Source: Norana najaformis (lineage: Eukaryota > Annelida > Clitellata > Crassiclitellata > Hormogastridae). Taken from it: 64,000 nt of DNA. The DNA lies in contig OZ029923.1 of NCBI GenBank assembly GCA_964023275.1, positions 8,262,480 to 8,326,479 of the forward strand. Direction: 5' to 3'. Shown piece after piece: positions 11,881-25,039 of the stretch (positions are counted from its first letter, which is position 1; each line of letters begins with the position of its first letter). A program made the translations under genes and the position numbers. The notes beneath the pieces are model-generated. The model was not told the DNA's origin. It did no database searches and saw nothing but the letters and a program-made list of their open reading frames with translations.

Positions 11881-12150
11881 AAAGCTCCCACATCCTATAA
11901 GGAAGATAGGGGAGGCGCTCATTTCCTTTTCCTTAGGCCATTGAGTCGTCAATGGACGAATCCAAAGGTCCTGGACACGGGGCAAGCACATCGCAGGACT
12001 TGCCGTTTACTTCCCAGCTTACGCCGGTACCAAATTCTACTGCTCGGTGACAGAGGCACGGTGTGCGCAAACAACTTCCGCATGGTCGTTACACGGAGAC
12101 GAACCCGTAACCGCATGATCATTGACCAAACGCTTTACCGATAGACCATG
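11880..12150 (-). mobile_element. tRNA-derived SINE, family E
   Basis: On the minus strand the element starts GCATGGTCTATCGGTAAAGCG (A-box-like), followed by GGGTTCGTCTCCG (B-box-like). A central GGTACC...GAGGCACGGTG core resembles conserved SINE cores of deuterostomes and molluscs. Its 3' part has CATTTCCTTTTCCTTAGGCC and GAGGCGCTC. Truncated relatives lie at 19137 and 19328. Confidence 0.8.
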
Positions 12151-12159
12151 CTATACAAA

Positions 12160-14088
<1,929 letters not shown>

Positions 14089-14099
14089 CGAACCGTACC

Positions 14100-14445
14100 A
14101 TATGTCTACACAATCATGACGTATACCACGGGTTTTTCACGAGCCATAACATTCCACATGTTTTCACGAACCATTACATACCACATGCTTTTATGAACCA
14201 TAACATTCCAAATGTTTCCATGAACCATAACATATGTTTTCATGAATCATAGCATACCACATGTTTTCAATAACTGTAAGATATGTTTCACGCACTATAA
14301 CATACCACATGATTTCACGAACCATGTAACATTCCACATATTTTTGTGACCCATAGCATAACATATATTTTCATGAATCATAATATACCACATGTTTTCA
14401 CGAACCATAACATACCACATGTTTTCATGAACCATAACATACGTA
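14100..14445. repeat. 27-bp minisatellite in the SoxB1 3'UTR
   Basis: Units built from ACGAACCATAACATACC and ACATGTTTTC repeat about 12 times with substitutions. The array starts within a dozen bases of the SoxB1 stop codon, and the stop-codon region itself resembles a unit (see findings). Confidence 0.9.
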
Positions 14446-15848
14446 TGTCTAGAGGAACAATGGTATATAGGCCTACCATGCACAACCTCTTATGTAATAA
14501 CCACGTCACTGGCATATATGTAAAATGATCTGTTTTCTTACATTCCTAACATTAATGTGACCAGTTTGCATATAGACATTTTGTCTGTATGACAGTTTAA
14601 TTTGACAAGCATTTTAAAGCATAATATTATCATGACCTTCAACACAGTAATTTCATATATATATACGACCACATCATGTCTATAGCATAAGCGATATGCT
14701 TGCTTATAAAATCTACATGTGAGGGTTCTGTTCACATATGTCTGGTTTTGGCAGACATTACTTTTCAGAGTAATGTAACGTTCTACGATTAGTAACCAGA
14801 CATTGCTGCATACAAGCCCACATGTGAATGTGTCTTGGTTCGTCAATGAGTTGCAGACGCGAACAACTTTTTGCCGGAGGTTTTTTTGCAAAGATTTAAA
14901 TAATTATTAGCCGATGAAATATCTCGGAAATAGAAAACACTTATCGTGTCTGCATACCTACACATTCGTAGGCCTATACTGTTGCTATGTCCAGGATATT
15001 GGGTATCATGTTCGTTGGTATATATAGGGTATACAACCCTCAACATGCATGTTACAGTCAGCCCATAAATAACTAAAGATCATGGCAACTGGCGTGACTG
15101 CCATCTAAGCTCTAGTGCTGTATATATTCGAAGCCTGTGTCTGGTGGCATATACCATAATTCTGTCTGATGTAATCTAGAATCTAGAATCTAATCTAAGT
15201 TGATCATTTCAGATGATTTTATAGCGCCGTTATCACAGTGCACAATTAAGGCATCGTGGTCGCTTCAGGTGAAACCGTATATATAGTCTGTTTTAATTAA
15301 AATTTAATTAAAATTAATGATACATCACTGTCATAAACACTTCGTCCATTCCGGTATCGACGCAACAAGTGTCTGGTCTTCATTGTCTTTACTGGGAATA
15401 TATAAGACTAATTAATTAATTAATTAATTAATATATTAGACTAATTAACTGTTCAGAGATAGAATTAATATATTTTACAGTTTCTGTTAATATATCAAAA
15501 ATATTCCCAACTAATCCGCACATACACAGAATATATTTCTCAAAACACGCATACTTATCGCAGTACATGCTTCGTTGATTGATGAACATTTAGCGAGGTC
15601 TATTAGCAACTGGTCTGCGAACAGCCTATACAGACTTTAGGTCTACTTATCAAAATAGACCGAATATCACCTTGACATTTAGTCATTTACTGCAGAATAG
15701 ACATAGGCTGTTGTTTTACATAGGCGATATATAAATATAAAATGACGTTTTAATTATTTAAGCGATTTCATGAAGGTGAGTCATCTTGCTTTCAAATTTC
15801 TGGACTCTATTGCATGAACTTGATGCGTTTATAAACAACTGTTGTACC
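14446..15848. other. probable SoxB1 3'UTR and flank; no second gene seen
   Basis: AT-rich unique sequence with a TTAA run at 15412-15432. A family I-like minus-strand fragment (TTTATAGCGCCGTTATCACAG) lies near 15217. No exon recognised. Confidence 0.45.
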
Positions 15849-15854
15849 AATAAA
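15849..15854 (+). terminator. candidate SoxB1 polyadenylation signal AATAAA
   Basis: AATAAA followed within 30 bases by a T/G-rich stretch. It would give a 3'UTR of about 1.8 kb. Inference only: other signals may be used. Confidence 0.3.
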
Positions 15855-16246
15855 CACGTTTGTATTCTAACTGTTTATCTAGAGATTTCTGAAGGCGGTT
15901 AATAGTTTCGAGCCTTAAGCCTGTATGCGCCTATATTACGATAACTTCTAAAGCGCCATTTATTATCGAAGCACAGAACCATCAGACAGCTTATTCGCAT
16001 TATTCACAATTATTATTTATATTACTCATATTATTATTCGCTTGTTCGAATGACCCGTGTACCATATAAAATGGCACATATGTTGAAATCGGTGAATCGA
16101 TCAACAAGTCCGTTATACCCTAACATGTCGGTTTGTATTAAACGCCGACGCACTGCGTGGAATACCTGTCAAGTAAACTTTGAACTCCCTTCCTTGATTT
16201 TCCACGTATGTATACAGTCCCTGGGTTTAGGGCCATCAGGAGAAGT

Positions 16247-16290
16247 AAACATATGTAAACATATGTAAACATATGTAAACATATGTATGC
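16247..16290. repeat. 10-bp repeat GTAAACATAT, four copies
   Basis: Four near-identical decamers in tandem, a very young array with the same period as those at 6765 and 10784. Confidence 0.9.
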
Positions 16291-16394
16291 AGTGGCGAAC
16301 CTGGCCGGAGAATTATGGGACTCGTGTAGAGATTTCTAAGGTGTAGACCACATCTATCGGTGACGACTTTGCTCTGTTGATGGATATGAGCATC

Positions 16395-16520
16395 ATATAA
16401 CTCCGCCACTGCCTTGTTTGGGGGGTAGTGCCAGTCCCAAGCCTGGATAAAGGAGGAGGGCGACGGCAACGGCCTTTGATGCCATAAGCTGTCGTTAAAC
16501 TGCGGAACTACTACTACGAG
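16395..16520 (+). mobile_element. retroposon family C copy
   Basis: Ordered blocks: ATAACTCCGCCACTGCC, GTGCCAGTCCCAAGCCTGG, ATAAAGGAGGAGGGCGAC, GATGCCATAAG, GTCGTTAAAC, then GGAACTACTACTAC. The TAC-rich 3' end behaves like a microsatellite tail. No ORF. Orientation is defined by the tail. Confidence 0.85.
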
Positions 16521-16789
16521 CATCATACATGTAGTAAAAATATTTTCCAAGCCTGAATCAGCTATGCGATTCTTGGCCTGTTTTTCGGCAAAATGTGTTC
16601 GCTTCCAGGGCTTTGTCTCAAACCCCTCTGGGAGCTTACGAAGCTCCCCGGTTCGTTTTCGTTACACGACATCGGTGCTCGCTGTCTGGTTTTTTTACCA
16701 GGTACCGAATCCCCTGATTACAAAAGTCACGTATGCCAATTTAGTTTACCTACCGTACTTACCCACCGTAACCTAGCTTCTATAGCCTT

Positions 16790-16925
16790 CCCTGACCCAT
16801 CTGTATTCGACCCAGCTTCTCGAATGGATTATGATTTTCGATTGCGATTTTGACTTGAAGCGACCATCGACTGATTCCATTATTATGATAACGGCGCTAT
16901 AGAAGTCGTTAGATAAGATTATAGT
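16790..16925 (+). mobile_element. retroposon family I copy
   Basis: GATTTTCGATTGCGATTTTGACTTGAAGCGACCATCGACTG is followed by ACGGCGCTATAGAAGTCGTTAG. Closely matches 20450 and less closely 5575. The preceding 16525-16790 sequence is unassigned. Confidence 0.8.
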
Positions 16926-16994
16926 TTACATTGTTGAGCCAAATCCATGGTATGGCTCTGACGGCCGTTGACGCCGACCGTCAACATCGTGATA

Positions 16995-17384
16995 TTATTT
17001 CTATTTTTATTAAATCATATTTTTATTTTTATTTTTATTATATCATATTTTTATTTTTATTATATCATATTTCTATTTCTATTATATCATATTTCTATTT
17101 CTATTCTTATTATATCATATTTCTATTTTTATTATATCATATTTCTATTTCTATTATATCATATTTCTATTTCTATTCTTATTATATCATATTTCTATTT
17201 CTGTTATATCATATTTCTATTTTTATTCTTATTATATCATATTTCTATTTCTATTATATCATATTTCTATTTCTATTATATCATATTTCTATTTCTATTT
17301 TTATTATATCATATTTCTATTTCTATTATATCATATTTCTATTTCTATTCTTATTATATCATATTTCTATTTCTATTATAAAAT
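16995..17384. repeat. 23-bp AT-rich minisatellite (TATTATATCATATTTCTATT...)
   Basis: About 16 units combine TATTATATCATATTTCTATT with optional extra TTCTATT or TTCTTATT blocks. The strand is strongly pyrimidine-biased and stop-free in two frames, which produces artefactual Phe/Tyr/Ile/Ser ORFs. Confidence 0.93.
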
Positions 17385-17935
17385 ATAGATAGACAGTTAG
17401 CATGGAGCGGCATACGCATTGTGGCGGATCCACTGCCTCGCTTAGATCTCTGTCGCAGCATTGATTCAATCCCATCGATGCCCTATAGTGGTGATCATTG
17501 CAGGTACAGAGCAGGAGAGCAGGCGTCATGCCAAACACTTACGCAAGGGTGACGAGCCACTGTCCAACAGGTTCTAGCAGCCCGCGTGCTGCTTGTCTGC
17601 TCGACGTTCGCGGGAGTTCCAAACAACCATATTCATCAGATTTCTGTGAAATTGTTGTAGATAGGGAAAGAAAAATTACTTAGAAGGCAAATATCTGGTT
17701 GAGGTTGCGATTACCCAGCCAGAACAGAGACGTTGGACCAGATGTTCTCTGACGAGACCAATGTCAGCTTCCTGGGTATTAGGGCCTGTTATTTCATTCA
17801 ATCTAACAGATAAAATCGTCTTTTATTTATACCCTACTTTCGTCCGAAAAACTGGTTTCTTCCACTCCTTTGGTCAGTTTGAAACCGCTGCACAATATAG
17901 GCCTACACCACGAGTGATGTCATGGTGTATTCTAC
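17385..17935. other. no gene seen
   Basis: Unique sequence without recognisable exons or repeat families. Confidence 0.45.
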
Positions 17936-18033
17936 GTCTATCTATCTATCCATCCGTCCATCCATCCATCAATCCATCCATCCATCCATCCATCCATCAA
18001 TCCATCCATCCATCCATCCATCCATCCATCCAT

Positions 18034-18125
<92 letters not shown>
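17936..18125. repeat. (CATC)n followed directly by (TA)n
   Basis: CATC/CATCAATC units run to 18036, then about 88 bases of pure TA. The two arrays abut without spacer. Confidence 0.96.
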
Positions 18126-18128
<3 letters not shown>

Positions 18129-19136
18129 CCTCTCCTTTTCTTCCCTCTGCGGCGACTTTCCTCTAGTCTCCTCTCACGCACATCTTACCATACACTACTT
18201 TCTAGCCGAATGCAATTTGCTAGCGGCGACGCAGACCACCTCTGCTTCCTCCTCTGCTTCAGCCTCCTCCTCTTTTCTCCGCCACCGTTTCTGCTGCTGC
18301 TGCTACAGCTTCACATGATGTAGCCTCCTCATCTCATTGCCATCCGCGCCTTCATTGTGACTGCCCGGTGCGTGACAGGCGAGACCACAGTTGGACGCCT
18401 TTCAGCGCCGTCACTTCGGACCACGCTGGTTCCCCACCGGTCATTGTCCGACGGTAACTTCCGTTCTTCTGGACGCCATCTTTATCTAGCGTGCGACTGG
18501 AAGGCGAGTCGGCAAGGGGTCGCCTTTAATCAGACGATCTAATTATATTTTCACGAAAACATTACACGAAGATCCACTGCCTCGATGGTGACAACGGCCA
18601 ACCTGTCCAGTGCAGAAGGAGGCGCGAATCAACGCCTACCCGGTTGCTGGTCGACAGATGTCGCGAGCCGTGGAGTGGCGCTGGTTCTGCTGAGGGTTCG
18701 GTGAAGCAGGGGCACATCCGGGTCGCAGAGTCTCCAACGGTCAGACGAAATTGGATTTTAAAGAGAGGGAGACTGGTGGACCAAGCCCTGTCTACCTGGC
18801 GGTGCCAGCCTACCTGTGCGTCTCATTGTCTTTCTGCATGTTTGTCTGCCTATCTGCTTGTTTGTGTGTGTGTCTGCCTGTCTATATATCTGTCTCCCTG
18901 CTTGGCAATGTCCGTCTACCTGCCTGCATGCGTGCGTGTATTTTTTGCATTCGCTGTTGCAGTCTTCAAACACAGTTGGTGGAGTTAACTGGTTGAATGG
19001 TCGAAGTTAATTAGCTGACTAATTAGCCAGACAGTCAAAACTCTATAGTTTTTAAATTGCGGTGTAAATGCGCTTATCTTGATTAACTTGGCTTAAGTTG
19101 TTTGCACGCACCGTGCCTTTGTCACCAAGCAGTATA
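18126..19136. other. no gene seen; non-repetitive, GC-richer
   Basis: Contains moderately GC-rich unique sequence (18340-18780) and a TGTCTGCC-rich patch (18830-18920). The sequence could include regulatory DNA for SoxB1, but nothing shows this directly. Confidence 0.4.
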
Positions 19137-19262
19137 ATTTGGTACCAGTGTAAGCTGGGAAGTAAACAGTCCTGCGATGCACTGGCCCCGTGTCCAGGAC
19201 CTTGGGATTCGTCCACTGCCTAATCAAGGGCCTAAAGAAAAGGAAATGAGCGTCTCCCCTAT
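19137..19262 (+). mobile_element. SINE family E fragment
   Basis: GGTACCAGTGTAAGCTGGGAAGTAAAC, CCCGTGTCCAGGACCTTGGGATTCGTCCACTG and AAAAGGAAATGAGCG correspond, in opposite orientation, to 11880-12060. The tRNA head is missing. Confidence 0.75.
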
Positions 19263-19327
19263 GTCTCACTTATGGGATATGAGATACTTTACATATTTAA
19301 TGTGCTACACATTTAATATGCTAAATA

Positions 19328-19430
19328 TATGCACTGGCCCCCGGTTCAGGACCTTGCGATTCGTCCACTGCCAGCTCAAGGGCCTAAATAAAAGGAAATG
19401 AGCGCCTCCCCTACGTCTAACTTGTGGGAT
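19328..19430 (+). mobile_element. SINE family E fragment
   Basis: A second 3' fragment only about 65 bases after the previous one: GCACTGGCCC, AGGACCTT, ATTCGTCCACTG, AAAAGGAAATGAGCGCCTCCCCTA. The CCTCCCCTA end is shared with 11905-11925. The two fragments may be a partial duplication. Confidence 0.75.
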
Positions 19431-20449
19431 ACTTTGCATAATTAGTATGCTACATATTTAATATGCTAAACATTTAGTATGCTACACGTCGGGCATAGGC
19501 TACGTGCAGTACGCATGCGCGAATGTATGGACGCTGCCATATAGGTATAATACAGAAGAAGACGAAGAATGCCAGCGAGATACAGCAAACAGGAGGGCAC
19601 TTGGCACATGCGTCTGACAATGGCGGCATTAAAGAGGCAATCGGAGACGTTCCTCTCCATTGTCCGTCTGAACTCATTTTACGCGGGAAATACCGACGGA
19701 AATTAAGCGGCATCCCTCGTCGATTTATGTTGCTGCCAATCGCCGAAACCAACACCTCTACACCGCAGAAAACTGATATTAAGACGGCGGCGCTTCGGTG
19801 GCAGGCGCCGAAGCCTGAGCAAATGTTGACACACGCACACACGTAGACCGACGCACACGGACGGAGAGACGGTCTCGGACTTGGCGAGTCTAAGATTGCG
19901 GGATTTTACACAGGAACTGAACCAGAGCGCCCGGTGTATGGCTAGTAATCTGCACAGCCAACAAACTAATACGAGGCTAATTAGCGTAGCGGAGACGCAG
20001 CGGCGTAGCGCGGTTCCGGTTGGGTATTCTGCGACGCGTCTGCGGATGAATACTGCGAAAAAAGTCCGAAGAAGCTCAAGTTGAGATGAAGTGCGCCCAT
20101 GCAAATAACGCAATTGAAAAATAAGATCCCTATAGCCGGGTGCTCGGTGTCCCTTCAAACAACATTGTGTGCGGCCATGCAGAACGATTAAACGTTCAGG
20201 CATTTATTTTCTGGTTGCACGGCACATTTCGTGCGAGCTATTCAGCCAAGCAGACGCTGCATTCTTTCCATTTACTGTATGAAAGATAGCAGCTTAGCGT
20301 GTCAGTGTATACGTCTTTCTCAGCATCGGGTTAGAATCTCAGACCCTGGAGGTTTAGCTGCACTGCAGGCAATATCTCTAAGAATGGGAAGGTATCTATT
20401 GTCAGTTAATTATCAAAACACTTTAGCCTGGCTTCTGGTTTCTCTTACC
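19431..20449. other. no gene seen
   Basis: Several ORFs up to 166 codons on the minus strand, none with a domain or plausible splice context. GC content is moderate and no repeat family was recognised. Confidence 0.4.
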
Positions 20450-20561
20450 TATCGGAATTCGACCTGGCTTCTCCAACGGAATACGATTTTCGATTGCGAT
20501 TTTGACTTGAAGTGACTATCGACCTTGGGCGTTATGTTAATGGCGCTATAGAAGTCTTTAG

Positions 20562-20563
<2 letters not shown>
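20450..20563 (+). mobile_element. retroposon family I copy
   Basis: CGATTTTCGATTGCGATTTTGACTTGAAGTGAC is followed by ATGGCGCTATAGAAGTCTTTAG, and the tail runs directly into (ATT)n. Confidence 0.85.
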
Positions 20564-20633
<70 letters not shown>

Positions 20634-20717
20634 TTATGAGCTACTAAAGGCGTAATAATAATAATAATAATAATAATAGTAATAATAATAGTAGTAGTAG
20701 TAGTAATAATAATAATC
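20564..20717. repeat. inverted microsatellite pair (ATT)n ... (AAT)n
   Basis: About 23 ATT units, a 20-base spacer (TTATGAGCTACTAAAGGCG), then about 20 AAT/AGT units. ATT and AAT are reverse complements, so the two arms can fold on each other. Confidence 0.95.
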
Positions 20718-21067
20718 AATAGGGAATGTATACATAGCAGTACATTTATATAGAGATTCTTGCTACATTAATGTAGCGAAAATGCAACATTAATGCAGAA
20801 ATCTTTCTCCACAAAGTTGTCCCAACTTGCGTGTAAGCTAGTACAGACAGCTGAGTCATCTACAAAAATTGCTGCATAGAACTCTACATATTGCCGATGA
20901 GCCAGAACCCAACATTAGATGTTGAGTCTAAGTCCATACATGTAGATCGATTCTTACACTATTTTTAGAGAGTATGCCTCAAAAATCGGCGTCCTGGCAA
21001 TTTTCCTAACTTCTTTTATTCATTACGCCCCATACGACTCCATTACTTCACGCCAACTCACCACAAA

Positions 21068-21195
21068 TCTATTAACTCCGCCACTTCCGTATTCGGGCGG
21101 TGCCAGTCCCAAGCCTGGATAAAGGAGGAGGGCGGCGTCAACGGCATTTGATGCCATAAGATGTCGTTAAACACTGGAACTACTACTAGTAGTAG
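21068..21195 (+). mobile_element. retroposon family C copy
   Basis: TAACTCCGCCACTTCC, GTGCCAGTCCCAAGCCTGG, GATGCCATAAGATGTCGTTAAACACTGG, then (ACT)n continuing into (AGT)n. It is the first of two direct copies. Confidence 0.85.
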
Positions 21196-21207
21196 TCTCC
21201 AGCTATA

Positions 21208-21325
21208 ACTCCGCAACTGCCTTTAGTCTGGTGGTGCCAGTCCCAAGCCTGGATAAAGGAGGAGGGCTACGTCAACGCAGTTATGCCTCAAGATGTCGTT
21301 AAAATTGGAATTACTACTACTACCA
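21208..21325 (+). mobile_element. retroposon family C copy (tandem partner)
   Basis: Same block order as 21068-21195 and same orientation, starting 13 bases after it and again ending in ACTACTACTAC. The tandem arrangement suggests insertion into the trinucleotide tail of the first copy. Confidence 0.85.
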
Positions 21326-21689
21326 CAATCTGCGAAGCACTCCGGATAATAAACCTTAGATTACATAACATTACAGGAACAGATAGGAGATTATAAACTG
21401 CATCATTTACAAGCGAGCATGTTACAATGGTGAAGATACTTTGGATATCGCTTGGGTATCTGTAGGATATTCATGCAATTGGCGTTTGTGAAAGGATACA
21501 CGAGTGACTGTGAATGCGATGCACTTAGGCTGCGACGGTGGAGGGTAAGTGGACGAAGTCTTGTGATGACACCGGACAAAGATGCGGACGCTATTTCGAG
21601 CCCCGGAAAAGTGCGCGAGAGGAATGAGGTGGCTATGCAGCAGCGTGATGCGGACAGCGTGATGCGGACGGAGAGGGGAGAAGGGAAGA

Positions 21690-21691
21690 GG

Positions 21692-21728
<37 letters not shown>

Positions 21729-21802
21729 GGCATGCAGACAGAAAGATAGACACACAGACACACAGACAGACACACAGACAGACAGGCAGGCACTTTATCC
21801 TT

Positions 21803-21881
<79 letters not shown>

Positions 21882-21945
21882 TGTCTGCCTGCCTGCCTGT
21901 CTGCCTGCATGCCTGCCTGCCTGTCTGCCTGCCTGTCTATCTCCT
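21690..21945. repeat. inverted microsatellite pair (CAGA/CAGG)n ... (CCTG)n
   Basis: CAGA units (21690-21790, ending GGCAGGCA) are separated by about 15 bases from a 140-base CCTG/CTGC array. CAGG and CCTG are reverse complements, so the junction can extrude a hairpin. ORFs reading PACL or QAGR repeats are artefacts. Confidence 0.95.
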
Positions 21946-22267
21946 CTTCCCCTCAGACAGAACGACACTAAGAGACCTAGAGACCGAGAGAGACACATAG
22001 CTACGGATAAAGAAAGAGACAGAGTGAGATAGAGAGACAGACATACAGAGAGACAGATACACACAGACAATAACAGACACCGATACAGCACGAGAGATGG
22101 AGACATAGATCTCCTCTGATCGGTCTCAGATTGTCGACCAACACCATGGCTTCCACCGCAGCTTCCGTCGTCGGCTTCGCATCCACGACGTCCATCATTA
22201 ACAACCAATTCCCTCGATATCTCCAGTTAATGTCGCATTTCCTCGCGTTTCCACACTTGGCTCGCCC

Positions 22268-22782
22268 AGAAACAGACAGACAGACGGAGAGACAGACAGA
22301 CAGGCAGGCAGACAGACAGACAGGCAGGCAGACAGACAGAGATACAGACAGGCAGGCAGGCAAGCAAGCAAACAGACAGACAACTCACTGTATAGCGGTT
22401 TTATTATTTTCCAGCCCTCCAGAAACTGACAGAGGGAGAGATAAATACAAAGACAGACAGACTGACAGACAGATACTGATAGACAGACTAGCAGACAGAC
22501 AAACAGACAAACAGACAGACAGACAGACAGATACCAACAGATAGAGAAAGACAGACATTGGCAGACGGGCGGAGACAGAAAGTCGGAGACAGACAGGCAG
22601 ACAAAGACAGACAGAGACAGACGGATTGAGACAGACAGACGGAGACAGACACACAGACAGACTGAGTAAGAGAGACGGAGACAGAAAGACGGAGACAGCA
22701 AGGCAGACAGACAGAGACAGAGACTGAGACAGACTGACTGAGACAGACAGACGGAGACAGACAGACAATCAGACTGACTGAC

Positions 22783-22816
<34 letters not shown>

Positions 22817-22818
22817 CG
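22268..22818. repeat. CAGA/CAGG microsatellite cluster
   Basis: CAGA-based repeats at 22268-22380 and 22425-22818, the latter diversified with GACGGAGACAG and GACTGAGACAG units. Confidence 0.92.
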
Positions 22819-23559
22819 CTCTAGCGCTTAATTACGTTTCAGCTGGGCTCGCTTCGACCGGTACAATAGCCGTTGCCATCAAGTGGACGGTAATGGCGGC
22901 GACCGGTGGGCGATATTAGGGGCAACAAATCAAGTCAATCTGCAGCCTACACCTGGCACTCGGTCGGACGGACGTCTTGCTCCGTGAAAAGAACTCGCTC
23001 CGTCGCCCGAACAATGGCTCGGTCGTTTGTCGATGTCCAGGCGACGAGGAGTGGCCGGCCCCCGGAGGATGTACGAGCCCCCAACATCTTATTCGGTCCG
23101 TCCACTCAAGTGTTGGTCCGCGGCTAGAAGCCCAAGACGGCTTCCGTGGAAAATAACGTGCTATATAAACTCCTGAAAGCGGTGTGGCGAGAACACGGGT
23201 GGATTGTCTGGTGTCGTTAACCAGACATTTGTGCTACTGGTATTTATTTATTTAACGCAGCAGTTCGTAAACAGGGCGCTATATCAAGTCCAGTGTGCAC
23301 GCATGCTTTGTCGTTTATCTGTATACGTTATAGAGAACTCCCTGAGCTACCAGATAATTTATGTCGCAGAACGGTTGATTCACAGCAGTGTCTGCTCTGC
23401 GTAGACATTGGCTTTAAGTACATTAAAATGCGTACATTGACCTGTCTGTTATTTCCGCTCTGCTCATCATTGGACTCCACAGCAGCCGCATCCGATGGCA
23501 ACGGTTGATGACGAGGATAGACTGAAGGGCTGGATTCTTTTCTTCTTGTCGTGTGCAGG
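22819..23559. other. no gene seen; unique GC-richer block
   Basis: Sequence around 22825-23140 is non-repetitive and GC-richer than its surroundings, with long open frames but no domain. It is a candidate for conserved non-coding DNA or a CpG-rich promoter. It cannot be resolved from sequence alone. Confidence 0.35.
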
Positions 23560-23690
23560 TGGTTTAGTAGTAGTTCCGCAGGTTAACGACAGCTTATGGC
23601 ATCAAAGGCCGTTGCCGTCGCCCTCCTCCTTTATCCAGGCTTCGGACTGGCACTACCCCGAAACAAGGTAGTGGCGGAGTTGCAGATGGT
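23560..23690 (-). mobile_element. retroposon family C copy
   Basis: Inverse orientation: GTAGTAGTTCCGCAGGTTAACGACAG, CTTATGGCATCAAAGGCC, CCAGGCTTCGGACTGGCAC, then GTAGTGGCGGAGTT. Nearly identical to 61602-61710. Confidence 0.85.
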
Positions 23691-23823
23691 TTACTGGACT
23701 TCCTGCAGTTTATGGTTAAGTTTACCGTCTCATTGTGGAACCCAATGGTATCCTGTACATAGCTATTCCACCTGGTTTATGCAGGATGGGTCGCGATACT
23801 AAAGCTACTGTTTTGCAGGGGTC

Positions 23824-23862
<39 letters not shown>

Positions 23863-24016
23863 GGCAGGGAGACAGGCAGGGAGGGAGGCAGGGAGGGAGG
23901 CAGGGAGGCAGGGAGGCAGACATAGAGACAGGCAGGGAGGGAGGCAGGGAGGGAGGCAGGTAGGGAGGCAGGTAGGGAGGCAGGTAGGGAGGCAGGTAGG
24001 GAGGCAGGCAGGCATA
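23824..24016. repeat. (CAGA)n into GGGAGGCA/GGTAGGGAGGCA repeat
   Basis: CAGA units pass gradually into an 8-bp GGGAGGCA and then a 12-bp GGCAGGTAGGGA repeat, purine-rich throughout the second half. Confidence 0.93.
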
Positions 24017-24439
24017 GTTGGACATCGTTAATTTAATGAGGACATTAAACTCACGAATCTTACATGCACATGTATGTGTATCCGCTTTATTTAGCGCCTT
24101 TTGAGAACGTCTGGGACACATATACACTCCCGCGTATACATTACTGTAGTCAATTATCTTTGACAGTTTGTAATTATATCTTGAATTTGTAATAATATCT
24201 CGCAGTATTTTAATGTAGGCCAACATGAAATGACTTGGTATAAAAAGAAATGTGTTTTCGGTTCTGTTCAGTTAAAAGTCCGTAAACAAAATGCAATTAA
24301 ATTGTTTATCTTATCTAATCTAATGATTTCGCTGTTATCACTATGCACCACATACATCGATCGATGGTAACTTCTGTTATCTCTTTAAAATAATTTTCTT
24401 ACTGACAAAGCAATATTTCACATTTATTGTAAATTATTA

Positions 24440-24485
24440 ACGCTTTTCAAAGGTACCTAAAAGGCGCTATATTAAATAATAATAA
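24440..24485 (+). mobile_element. L2-like LINE 3' tail with hairpin
   Basis: CGCTTTTCAAAGGTACCTAAAAGGCGCTATATTAAAT followed by AATAATAA. This pattern is the usual 3' hairpin and TATANAAAT end of L2/CR1-type LINEs. Similar ends occur at 24080-24110 (-), 36880-36940 (+), 60920-60965 (-) and 61325-61365 (-). Confidence 0.65.
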
Positions 24486-24539
24486 GACAATTTACATATA
24501 TCGCCATAGAACGGCTTAGGCATAAGAAAAGGGCGCTGT

Positions 24540-25035
24540 ATATGAGTTTAAAAATCAGCAACATTCATAAGCTATCTTTAAAAGATATGTCTTGAGCTGT
24601 GACGTGAATGTGTCCAGGGATGGGGCATTTGTCACATGGCCAGGAAGACTGTTCCAAGTAATGGGTCCGGCGACAGAGAAGGAACATTCGCCGAACCTCG
24701 TGGAAGACCAAGGGACATGCAGTTGATTCCTCGATGAGGACCGCAGCCGATGTATGTTCTGTTTGTCTGCTACTCGAATGCAAAAGTCGGATAAATAGAG
24801 CCTTGGACGTGATGGGAAACAGTTTGTCGGTGATCCGCAGAGGAACGCGCAGCCATTGCAGAATAACAATACAATACAATACAATACGACTGTTTTTGCT
24901 GCTGCCCTACTTCAAAGTTCAGAAATGAACATTCGACAGAGTATCGATTACATGATTGGATGATCTCCGGCCACAGATGAGACGGGCAGCAGAGTTTTGC
25001 ACTGACTGTGTCAAACCATAGCTGCTCTGAATGTC
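24540..25035 (-). mobile_element. non-LTR retrotransposon (L2/CR1-like) 3' end, truncated
   Basis: The minus-strand translation shows GECSFSVAGPITWNSLPGHV followed by APSLDTFTSQLKTYLLKIAY, the standard C-terminus of L2/CR1-like reverse transcriptase ORFs. Upstream pieces in other frames (VQNSAARLICGRRSSNHVI-like) indicate frameshifts. An ACAAT repeat interrupts it at 24867-24886. It is 5' truncated and dead. Confidence 0.85.
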
Positions 25036-25039
25036 TTGA

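Noticed and set aside
19466-20203. Overlapping ORFs of 107-166 codons as a possible gene
   Set aside because: Frames on both strands are open with no homology, the codon content is unremarkable and there are no splice or poly(A) signals in order.
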